Of a stretch of 64,000 bases of DNA, positions 24,201 to 36,700 are shown in pieces. Under the pieces are notes generated by a model. It was not told where the DNA came from, made no database searches, and was given only the letters and a program-made list of their open reading frames with translations. This stretch comes from Lateolabrax maculatus. Its lineage: Eukaryota > Chordata > Actinopteri > Acropomatiformes > Lateolabracidae. Where the stretch lies: NCBI GenBank assembly GCA_031216445.1, contig CM062219.1, positions 7,206,501-7,270,500 on the forward strand. The letters run 5' to 3'. The translations under genes were made by a program, and so were the position numbers. The stretch's first letter is position 1; each line of letters begins with the position of its first letter.

Positions 24201-27200
24201 ACTTCATATGTTTTAATGTTCAAATGACAAATTCCCGTTTTAATGTCAAATTAAATTCCATATCTGGCTCCATTGGTCTGTTAACAGTCAGAATCTTTTA
24301 TCTGAGTTTGTGTCTTTTTGCTCACAGTATCGTTCCTTTTAATGTACAAACTTTTATTTTGTTGTTTATATTATCATGTATACAGTATGTAGGCTATAGG
24401 CAACTCTTCATTATGAAAAATGTCATTAACAGATCATAGTGATTTCTCAACAACATATATGTACATGTGTATAAGAAAGTGAGAAAGCGAGCCGTTTGTA
24501 TCTGAAAATGAGTTAATGTATGGGGCTGCTAGCACTCACTTTTGTCTTGTTCCTCCATACGAACTTATAATGCAGCACTCAGCATGCAGTTATTTGTTTA
24601 AAAGGGATACACTCCCGATTTTGGATGATATCTTGCTCTTGCTCCTTTGCGGTTGAATGAAGCGTCAACCAAGTTACTGTAACGTAATGGGATCTCCCTT
24701 GAACATCTTTGGCATGATCTAGGTAACTGTAACAAGCTTAAGGCTTAAGGACTTGTTGCTGTGACAACTCCGGATACATTTTAAACCAGAGTTTCAGACT
24801 CACGTACAATCGTCAACACTGTAATCTGGATAACCTGTACGAGGAACGGAGCCCAGGACAGCTATATTTGGAGCCAAACTTTGACAGTGAGATTGATGCT
24901 CCTAGTCAGTCTTGATGAGATCTCATTAGCGGGGAGCAGATGCCAGTGTTTGCCCTGTGTGACATTCTACATGTTCACAATGTTTATCCACTATGGGCTC
25001 CTTTCACAAACACAGACAATGTAAACTACAGTAAATGCAGCCAATATGTCTGAGAGAGTCAAAAGAGATTTCAAGCGAGGAATCATTATACAGCAAAAGT
25101 GTAACTGGAGCTTGTTTCAGATATTCAGGGTCATGTTGCTGTCTTCTTGTAACAAAAAACAACATTTCCTCTGCATCATTAGTGCTGCACGCTGCACTAC
25201 AGTCTGCAGTTTCACCTCATGAAGCAGGTCAAATTACAGAACTCGCTCTTGGTCCTGTTTGAGGAAACCTGTTTCTCCGGCTCATTGGCTGAGGATGAAA
25301 ACAAATGTTAATATTTAGGAGTCTTCAGAATCCCAAATATTGCTCTGTATTAACCTCAGCATTGCTTTTACTCTTCATTCTCACACACAGCATTTCCAAA
25401 CTCAAAACAGTAAATTGATGTCACAACCAATGAGCTGAAATGATCAATTAGTTGATCGACAGACAATTAAACCACAAGTAAAAATGCCAAATGTACTCTG
25501 GTTCCAGCTTTTCCAATGTAAGGATTTCCTGCTGCTATTACGTTTATATCATTATACATTGAACAACTTTAGGCTTTGGAGTATTGGTTGGACATAATGC
25601 ATTTGAGGACGTAATCTTGGGCACTGGGAAATTGTAATTTGCATTTTCTAGACATTTTGTAGACGATAACTTGAGAAAAACCATCAGCAGATTCATTAGT
25701 CAATCATTAATTGTAGCCTTAAATAAAACAGTAACAATTTAATTCATGGTATGTATTTCTGCATGTTTAAAACTAATCAACACAAAATGATCCATTATGA
25801 ATTATGAATGAAATTACTAATTCAACATCAGGTTCAATATTGTTTTACACATGCCATGTTTGAGAAAATCACAGTTTCCCCAATATTGTAAAAAAGCACG
25901 TGAATGTCGCTTATATGGTTTCCAAATATCCCTGCACACAGTAACAGCTGAGGATGCCTGATTCAAGTCTGCACAGACCCGCTCTCACGTTGATATTTTG
26001 ACCCACAGTGTGATCTTTGTCCAGGAAGCCAGCTCTTCCTCTCCCCAGCTCCCCCTGACCCCCCCCCCCCCACACACACACACACACAAAAATCATTTTT
26101 CTACTCATATTTGGACGTTTGCTGTTTGTCCATCCGAGGCTGAGAGCCAAACAAAGCGGGCGGCTTCAGCTCACCTCCTAGGTGCAGGAGTCACGTCCGC
26201 GGTGTAATTTCATCGCCCCCCCCCCCCCCCCCCCCATCCCGCGTCCTCCACGCTGTCAACAAGCCGCTGATCGGCCGGTGGACGCGCAGCTCACTTACAC
26301 TCGCACATGTGAGCGGATCTCCGGCCGGGATCAGCTCCGCCGGCCCCGGGACGCGGCGGTCTTTATTATGGTGTGAGTGGAAGTCCTCCGCGGACCAAAC
26401 TCCTCACAGGGCACCGATAAGTAATAGATTTAATCCAGAGAGAGGGAGAGAGGGAGAGAGGGAGGGAGAGGGAGAGTATCGATGTGTTGGTGTGTCCTCT
26501 GTGACAGAGGGAGCAGGGCCGGAGCCAGGATTTCAGAAACACCGAGGGCCCCCCTCCCCCCCCACCTTACTCAAACAGGGACTAGTCAATTGTGCATTTA
26601 TTGGGGACTATTTTCATTCATTACACATTTACTTTGTCTGCCAAAATAATTATTTGTCACTATTTTGTTTTGTTTACACGTTATTTGGGTTGTTTCTTTT
26701 TTTTTTTTGTAATGGATGTTGATTTGTTAAGTTTAAGTATTTCTTTCTTTTGGAAGATTTTTCTTTGTTAACATGGACTCATTCCCTCTTGGTCGTGTGC
26801 AGCCAGCGAGGTATGTTTTAGTTACGTGTTTTATGTTTGTCTTGTATATATTTCCTTTGTATTTAGTGTGTTACTGTGGTTGGTTGATGGGACAAATGGG
26901 GACTTAATTGTATGTATTTCAACAGTTCAGCGGTGGATTTAATGAAGGTGATGCTGACAGATGCACTGATATCAATAAATCCAGCAGTAACGAAGAACCG
27001 TGGCGTTGTTTATGTCCTGGAGGGACTGATATTTACATTTCACATTTTAATACACATTTGACTCTAGGGAGTATTTACAGACCAGTATGTGGGAAATAAA
27101 CTGCAGTGCCCATGTTCAGTGTAACTGTGGCAGAGTGATGTGTTTTTAATAGTTTTTGGACAAAAGGAATAAGCTGTATCACTCTTTGGCCATGAAGGCA

Positions 27201-30200
27201 GTACATGTTAATAGTTTTGGTAGTTTTGTTGGTTTTGGCCTTTTCATGGGATTTATTGACAAAAGGAAACATAGAGAATACAGTATCACCACACTTATCC
27301 TTTACACTAGGTTACCACTTCCCTCTTCAAAACAATTTGAAAAACATTTTAAAATTAACTTTCTTAACAACAATCAAATATAATTAAACTCATCTGAAAA
27401 ACTGTTCAGTACAGTTTCCTTACTGTATTAAGTGCACACCTGTATCAAAATTATACAAATGCAACATAGGAAATACTCCTGTTTTCCATCATAAAGTACA
27501 AGAAAAAAATCTGCCTCTGCTGTAGGTCACAAGACAGAATAAGAATATTGATGCACCAGTATAGAGAACATTGAGTAGAAAGTTCAATTATGTACACTTT
27601 TGGTCAAAATGTCATATTACTCGACCCCAACAGTCTGATGCTCGTGTGTTGATTACTGAAATGGATCTGTCAGATGGATGCCACAGTGACACCAATTAGT
27701 CACATTGGCCAATTTGGCACGCAAAAGTTTCTCAGTCACAAACTTCACCACCCTGACAGCAGTATTTGCATTGGTTGTCATCCAAAGTAATTGTGATTCC
27801 CTGGTGCCCATGTGAGTGCTTTTGTCCATATTTAAAATCAATCAGCCCTTAAGGTAGAGCCCCTGTTTCCATTACTTGCATGGAAAGACAGCATTTCCTT
27901 TTGGAAAGAACGGTTGTGAAGCTGTTAAACAAGCGTGCAACAGGATTATACAGCATACCACGGCTATTACAACACACTCCTGTTCCTCTTGTCATTTCCT
28001 GTTGATGCTCAACTTTCTTCCACAGTGGCTGAATTGGCCACATTGTTTATAAAGACGGGGGATGTGTCAAACTCACGTAACACATGGACATAGCTGCCAT
28101 TACAAAACCTGTGAGGGAAATTTGCACATCACCTCTAATGAAACAGACAAATTTCAGGAGCAGCACATGGATGTACCTCCATTTTGTCTGTCTGCTGCTT
28201 TAAACAGAATAACAAACCTAATTCAAGCTACTTCAGAAGATAACAATGCAAGTGAAAACAAAATAATGCCGGCTGTCTTTGCGTGCATATCCAGACAGTT
28301 ACTTTTACTGTCTGGCAGAGATGTGTCAGTCAGCTTTCAAACCAAGTGCTTTGCCTTGTGTTTGTGACTAACAGCAACAGGGTTTATATGAAAAACAGGC
28401 TCAATTTAGCAGCTGCAATGATTGAGTCATCACTTTGTGAATGACATAGGTGCGATAAACTGCTCCAGGCATCAATGAATAGTGTTCTATTTGCATACTT
28501 GGCAAATATGCCTTGTTCTAAGTATCATTTTTTTCTATGAGCCTCTTTTTAGCCAAATGCAATAATAATCTTTTAGTGCAGATGTGCTGATTGTTTGGAG
28601 ACTGATTTTTGGCCCAATCACAAACACACAGCATTCCCAGATAACTCGGCTTTGTCTCCTGACCTCAGACGCATAATGGTTAACCAAAGGTTTGACTCCA
28701 GGTTACAACCACCATCAGATAAAGAGTGAAGAACAAATATTAGCTTTCCAATCCCTGGCCTACAACTTTCACAGCCGTCAAGATTTTAGCCAATAAAGCA
28801 TTAGCTGCAGAAAAATAAAAACATATAACTCAATATCATCTTGTCGCTTTTAGGTAAATTCTCCATATCTTTCCACTAAATAAAATGACTGGAGGCTCCC
28901 CTCTGACAGATTCTTTACTGGCTGTGGTGGCTGCTGCCTGCAGGTATTATTCTCCAACACACAATTCTCAGACTGCTGGAGACAGACTGCTCAAAAAGCT
29001 CCTCCATCATCGCTTCTTAAATGAGACCAATCCTAACAGGAGTTCCCTGCCAGGGACAGTCAAGGATTTACTTACTTACTTACTTATAGCACGACTGTAC
29101 CTGAGGAGACAACCGTGACAGCTGTCACAATTCCCCTGATTCACCACGCTTCAGCACACTGCTCCAAAGTTTTACAAACTCAGCGGTGAACAATTGTCAG
29201 CTTTACAGAGGCAAGCAGACTGGTCCTTCAGAGTACTGCTTGTATTAAAGGAGGCACACAGATCGAGATTTCTTATTCACCTTGAGACTTATTCCTCATT
29301 AAAAAAAGCTCAGGAAATGAAAAAGGCCACACCCTTTCACTTTTCAACTGTAATTCCATTGAATATTCTCCAGAGTGGAGCACCAACTAAAATGACAACT
29401 TAATTTATTCTAACTTCTGCAATTTACACACAGGATTATCCTCTAAGTGTATCATGCTACAGCATAGCCACAGACAGGTAGTTAATACATCACCCTCAAA
29501 ACTGTATACAGCACTGTACAAAGGAGAGACTAAAATGCTCAAATAAACCACATGCGTCTTATTTTATTACATAAAGCATATTAATAACACACTTCTGAGC
29601 ATAACCTCAAACGAAACTGTAACATAACACTGACAAAATCATATTTAATTATAACTTTTCCATTATTCATAGTTGCCTTCTGTGTGTCTGTGTCATAATT
29701 ACCATCTGAGTTGGGTCGAGTGCAAACAGCTAACAACTGTTTGTTCCAGCTTTGACCACCGGCCTTAATAAGAGGCCGAACCCAGCTGCAGACTAGTCTT
29801 TAACTAATGGCTCAAAACAGGTGGGGGACTACAAAGGATCCCACTGTGCTGTAATTGCTCACAAATACCTGGAGCCCCGATACAATTCACTGTGAGCTGT
29901 ACCTCTGTAAGTGAGTCCTGTAAAACAACACGCAGTACACCCATTCTACAACATGTAGAGAGCTGCATCGGATGGCAGCTTCACAGAGTAAAAATGGTTT
30001 TATTTGACGGAAGGTATATCCGGGAAACACGCTTATTCTCTTTCTTGCTGTGAGTTACATGAGAAGATGGATACCACTCCAATATCATTGAGCTTAGCTT
30101 AGCACAAAGACTCCAGGAAGTCACTGCCCCTCGCTGAGAAATCGTCTGGCACATAAACCCCTGTAATACTACAAGTTGTTGAGTTTGCACTTCTGGTTTT

Positions 30201-30754
30201 GTACAGATTTTAACAACTGTCTCCTGGCTGTAGCTTCATATTTAATCAAACAGATATGAAAATGGTATCAATCCTCTCATCTAACTTTCGGCCAGAAATT
30301 GAATAAGCCTATTTGTAAAATGTAAAGCTATTTGTAAACTATCCCTTTAATTTCAAAAACAATGGATACAACTGAAACCTTTAATAAATATGGTGTCTTC
30401 CTACCTTTAAAGCAGTCTGGCCGTCCAACAATGTGACAAATCCATGAAAACATTATGTTCACCTCTTTGCAAGGGTCTAACAATAAACAATGTCAGTTTG
30501 TTTTAATTAAAGCACATACTGCCCACAAGGGGGTGAGTGATTAAGTGTTAAAAAATGACCTAAAAAATATTGCGTATGCTCATAAGTGGAATACATTTTG
30601 TGGGAGACTTGTTGTGAAAATGTTAAGTTCTTCCAGACTTTGATTGTGCTGCTTGCCAAGTGGAGGAAGCAGCTGCTGCTGGCCCACAAAACAATGCAGA
30701 CACTGTAACTACCTTGTTTAGCTTTAAATGACAAAAATATGTGTCATAATTTTC

Positions 30755-30787
<33 letters not shown>

Positions 30788-33700
30788 ACAGTGGGAGATT
30801 AAATGAATACATCAGTGTCTCTTCTCTCTTGTCTGCAAGAGTCTTCTTGTTTGCATGCAAGCAGGGGCAAGTTGAGATTCAATATTGTGTCTAATGATAG
30901 TCTTCTCAGAAGTCCACACATCATAAATACCTCCAACAGAACAGGAAGTCCGTCCCCGAGCGACAAGCCAAACTACAACGCAAAATGTTTGTTCATTCAT
31001 ACGGAATGATGACGAAAATTACAATTGGAAACAAAAACTACCACTATTTACACTACAGCTGATGGCACCCTTATACAGAGTTTCATGAGTGAGTGATATC
31101 ACCTCCAGATGATCTAATCCCTCTGCAAAGTGCAGCTGTTACAACAAAGAAGTCTGTAATGGAGACATCAGTGTTCATTAAAAAAAATAAATCCATTGTC
31201 TTACAGTACAGAGATAGGTCAATAGGCTCAAAATTAAGTTAAATAACACCCTTATTATTGTTACCTTGATGTGAGGATAGCAAATCAGATAATCCATACT
31301 GTGGTAAACTATGAATCGCCTGATGAACCATCTCCATGTCTCCACACTCCTATCTTTGGCGATCCAGAGGAGAAGCTCCCTGAAGGGGTTACAGAGTCCC
31401 GGCCGCCTGGGTTAACTTGAGGAAGGGAGTTCCTGACTGACGAGCTGCTCTGCCAGTTTTTGGCCTGGCTCAGAATGAGTGAGTGAGCACAGCTGAGGGT
31501 GTGAAAGAGAAAGGGAAGGAGGGGAGGGAGGTGAGGTTGGAAGAGGGGGTTGGGGAGTACACACACACTCACACACACTCACACACACATACTTCTCTTA
31601 AAGCACTGTAATGGGGAACAATAGGCAAATCTCTCTGAAGGCTTGGGTTTAAAAAGGCCACTGGTTTGACACAGGGCATGACCCCACAAGTAAACATTCA
31701 ATGTCCCATTCACACTGCAATGCTTTGTTAACGTCCTCAGCCACAAACTGTTTAGATGTAGGCACATGGTTTTGACAAGGAAGAGTAATGTGTTGAAGAA
31801 AAAAGCGATATCTCTGGTTCTGCTGAATCAATTTAGATACTTTTTTAAGAAATAATGCTAATGTTAATGTAATGCTAAATCAGTGAAGTACTCTTTTAAA
31901 AGAAAAGAAAAATTCTGTACCCTAGAGCTAAGTCAAATGAACAATTCAGCATCCCTTTTTAGATGTAGATACTTCATATCCTCAAAACTGAAAACGTTAC
32001 AGATATGAAAGAAAAGAGGTAAAATAAACAGAGGATAACATAAAAAACTTCTGCAGTTCTGCATCTCAGAGTTTTGATGATTAGTTGATTAATCAGCTAG
32101 TTGAATGCAAAATTAGTCGCAAATGAATTCAAAGGTTCCAACTTCTTGAATGTGATGATTTGTTTTCCTTTTTTTGTTTTATATTATCGGAAATGTAATA
32201 TTTTGGGGTTTTGGACGGTTGGACAAATCAAAAAAATTGTCACCTTAGACTTGGATGATGAGATTTTTACACTTTATACACTCAATTATAAGAGATTAAT
32301 TGACAATGAAAATAATTTTTCAGGTTAATTAAGAAGCACTAGATGACAATATCCTCCCACCACCGTCATGTTATGATGGTTGATAATGATGTAAATATGT
32401 CAAAACTGAAAAATGACCAAATAATCAAAATAATACCCAATCTGAGTCTTGCATATCCAAAAAACTTAAACTCTCATTGCAGTAGAGTAGCTCCTCTCTC
32501 TGTGGCTTCATCTTCCCATGTATCTATAATGGGTGTCTTGTGTCACCTGACCCACAGAAAGGTATCGATGGCTAATTGTCTTCCTGGTGTCAAGGTGGTC
32601 CTTGCCTGTCAATTGACATAATCTGAAGGCAGACACGACAACATTAGAATCCTACCGGAGTCCCCAAAGACATGAGGTCTGGTGGAGAACACAGACTCCA
32701 CAGAGCTACTATGGCTATCCATTACCATCTGATGCTGAATGAGCAACAAAGTGAAGAGGAGTGGGGAGGTCAAAGGGGACGAGGGGTTGTTTGGCTCTAC
32801 TGTCTCTCTGCAGGCGCCTGTGGGGAAGAAGGTAATCATGGCACCAAAATATGGAGAATAATGGCCACATCAACTCCGAATTCTCTGTATTCTTTGGTGC
32901 TGAAAGGCAAACATGATACTTTGACTACTTGGGCGCTGAATCCACAATGTTAGGCCACAACAATGCAGGAAGTCTTTCAAATCTTTAAGCTAAAAAATCT
33001 ATTTAAAAACATTGTGATTCAGCTACTCCACATCCACGCATACTACTCAACAGACAGCTGTTGGTAGTATGAGTGAGCAGAGTTGTATTGAGTGGTCATA
33101 AGGACAGTCAGGGAAGCAATGGGTTAGGCCATTCAGGGAGGCCACAGGGCTGTCAAAAAGCCAAGTGTCTCTGTTCTGATTTCATGCCAACTAAATAAAG
33201 AGCTATGTCTGTGTGTCCTGCCAAGGCTGCTGTAAATATACTATTATGTAAGGGGAATCAATTTCAACTTTAGCAGAAGGAAACACGGCTCAGACTTGAC
33301 TTAAAGTCCAGAGCTTGTGTTGGAACATAAGTTGATGTGATAATTAAAAAGACTAGAGGTAAAAGTGAGTTGAGTTTTAGCCCATTTAATACAAACACAA
33401 CATTTTCTAACAATGCTGAAAATAATACAGTACATCATGGTTACTATGATGGATTATATGCTTCATCTTAAACTAGTTTCAACTTTCCTAAAGTTGGTGT
33501 TCACACTTCACTGAAATGGAAACCGGAGGCAGCCTTCAGGACAGGACATTTGAATCATACAATCTAAAACAACATTTTGCTTTGGAAAATGTCTAAAATC
33601 TATGTAATTCATAGTAAATGTACAGAATGATCCTTTACTATTTGACTTGGGTTTAAAGTGTTTAAAGCCAAAACGGACAATTGTAAATATAAATCACATA

Positions 33701-36700
33701 TGACATTTATGGAAGCTCTCAGCCACTGGTATGAAACCACAAGTATTATGTTCGACCTATTTATTTCTGTGGTAACTTGCAGTATAACGTGAGATTAATT
33801 CTAGACTAATTCCAAACATCGTTAAACTATGCACGACAACACTTCTGAGGTTTGTTAAAATACCAAAATCCTTACGAGTGAGCCATTGACCACTGACAGT
33901 TACAGTGACTACTGACTTGGGGATTAATATCCCATTTAAATGTTAGTAGTGTTGAGGTTTGGTGAGGGCAGGCAGCTGTTGTCACTTGAACACTTGCACG
34001 CAATGCTGGGAGGCTGAAACATTACATCAGCGATACCGGCAGACTTAAACTTCAGGGGAAGCTTCTGGAAAGGAGCAGTACTTACAGATCCAAGAGAAAA
34101 ACCTCGAGCCGCACCGCAGGAAAGCTCTCTAAAGTCAACCCGACGCTAGTTTTTAATGCACAGCCTGGTGTCATCCCCACATCGTCAGAGAACTCATGTT
34201 TCATGTACAGCAAGATGCACTTTAAACAAACACTGACACTCTTTATTTGACAGGATGAGAGCTCGTATTTGCATCCCTGTACTGTGTGTGTGTGTGTGTG
34301 TGTGTGCCGTAATATGCATGCGATTTTCTGTGTCTGTGTGAAAAATGTAGGCATCCTTACGGCTACGTCAACATATCTCACTATGACAGATCACCAATTC
34401 GACAAGTGTTTATCATGCACTGATGGCCGTGAGACTTTAAATCTGTATGGCGTGCATGCCAGGAATCCATACTTGGTGAGCACTCAAAACAAATGATCTC
34501 CCACAATGTTTGTCCAATTTGTTTTGATTCAGATGCAGGATGTTGTCAGTGCAATGCCTCGTACACACACACACACACATAGATACAGATAAGGATGCTA
34601 CTGCTAAAACCATGTTTCACTGTGAAAAGCGTGAGATATAAGTAGAATTTTTTGTTTTTTTCCCCCCTGAAGGATGACATGTCATTCACCTCAACGTGCC
34701 TCTTTGTGTTTAAATGTTTCAGACATTACAGCTTTCATCTTAATTGCTAAGATACAGACAAAGTACATCCAGCAACAATTGTCTTGGAAGGAATAGATGT
34801 AGGCAAACATCCTGCCCCTACGAGAAGGGAGTGGACCTCCCTTTATCCATGCCAGAGAATGAAACCAGGAGTGGACTCGACAAAGTGCCTGTTGCTCTGC
34901 TCACTAATACCTTCTAATATCACCTTGCAGTACTGATGAGGGCTTCAGGGCGGATGCACACCTGCACTCCCCGCAGCCCAAATTGGTAGGTTGAGTCAGC
35001 TTGGCCTTTGGGAAAGCCCTTTGAACTTTCCAGACAGGGTTATAGAAACCTGACTTCTGGTTTATCGTGTGACTACCGGAGGCAGGGCAGCTTAGTCATT
35101 CTCTCTTTCCCCATGAGAACCAAAGGGAACTAGCAACAAAGGAGGATGTGTGAAAATGAAATAGCGCGAGTCTGGGTTTAGGCGTGTAAGCTCTGGAAAT
35201 AATAATATAATAATAATAAATAAAATAACCTTTGACCAGAGAAATTCAACAAAAATTTGAATCAATAAAAATCCTGACAGCTAGGTCTTAAGAAAAATGC
35301 TTCATATGATTTTCATTCACCTGAAGTAATTAATTATAAAATTAATTCACTCTGGTTATGTGTCATAGAAGCATTAATCAACATTTTCATTTTCTAGATT
35401 GCTATAGGAGATTGAAGGGCCTGTCAGAGGTAAACATTATTGTGATAGGAAATACAGATAAATCTGACATTCATCAATCATCACCCTGTATGAGCCTTTC
35501 CCACCACTTCATATTTCTATTTAGTGACTGATGAGGTGGAACATAGAAACATGAGTATCTTCCCAGAGCAGAAGCATCTCTGTCTCTGTGTATTCAACTG
35601 ATGCATGTGTCTGTCTGTGCCAGTTATATTCGATGTGTGTTCCTGCACACATATATGTGTGTTGGCCAAACTCAGAGGCATGCACCATAAAACTTCCTGT
35701 TGACTCGCTGCCCGATTGTATTGGACAGCCAATGGACAGTGTCCATCAGCTTCGGCAAGATAAGCGTGTTTTCATTTTGGCCATCGCAGCAGTCCTGTCT
35801 GCGTTGCCGCTCCACATCCTCGTTGTTTTTTCTGACAAAGCTGGCCAAAGCGCTGTCGGCCCGAGAGGGCTGCAATGCAGTGGGCGTGCAAGCAAGCTGG
35901 GTCAAAGAAAAAGATTGGTGGTGATCTAAGTGGAGGGACAGAGAAATGCTGATGATGAGGTCGGCTCTTTGTGTGTTTGAGTGTGCGTCGATGAACTTTT
36001 GCTGATGTTGCCAGTTCTCTAGGTTCAAATCTGTACAATAAATAAAGCTTTCATTAACTACAGTCTACCGTTTTTTATCTTTTTTTAAATCAGTGTGCAG
36101 TTGCTGTGCAGTGCTACATGGATTAAAAGGAGTTTAGAGAGATCACTGTATGTAGTGTTTGGTGCTCAGTGAACTGCTTCCTTGCTTTTTTCTTTCCTTC
36201 TCACCTCCATCAACAATTCTGGAAAACTAATTTCTGCCACAACATCCTACATATACAGTATTTCTTCTGCCTGCTCTTTCTCCCATCTGTTGCTTCATTT
36301 TTTTGCATGAGAACAGCTTCACCAGGATGGATTTACAAGCAGGCTGGGAGCCATGAATTCAGGAGTGTGTTCTGTTATCTGCCTCAAGCAGCCAAGCAAA
36401 GTGAAATTTGACCCAGCTTTGAGAATGCCTTTTTTCCTCACGAGTTTTCTTCCTCCGGCAAGATTTTTTAAAGCTACATATCTAGTACAACCACACCTGG
36501 GTGGTATTAAACTACATATGTGGTTTGAAAGCTTAAGTTATTCTAATGGCTCCGATGGTTAAATCTTATTTACACCATGTCAGTGGCGAGTGCAGTTGGA
36601 CAACTGTATTAAGTGTTGCTTAACATTTACAAGTTATAAGTGGATGTAGGAATTGCTAAACTTTAAACAAGAAAAGTTTGAGTCTATGTTATCACATACC

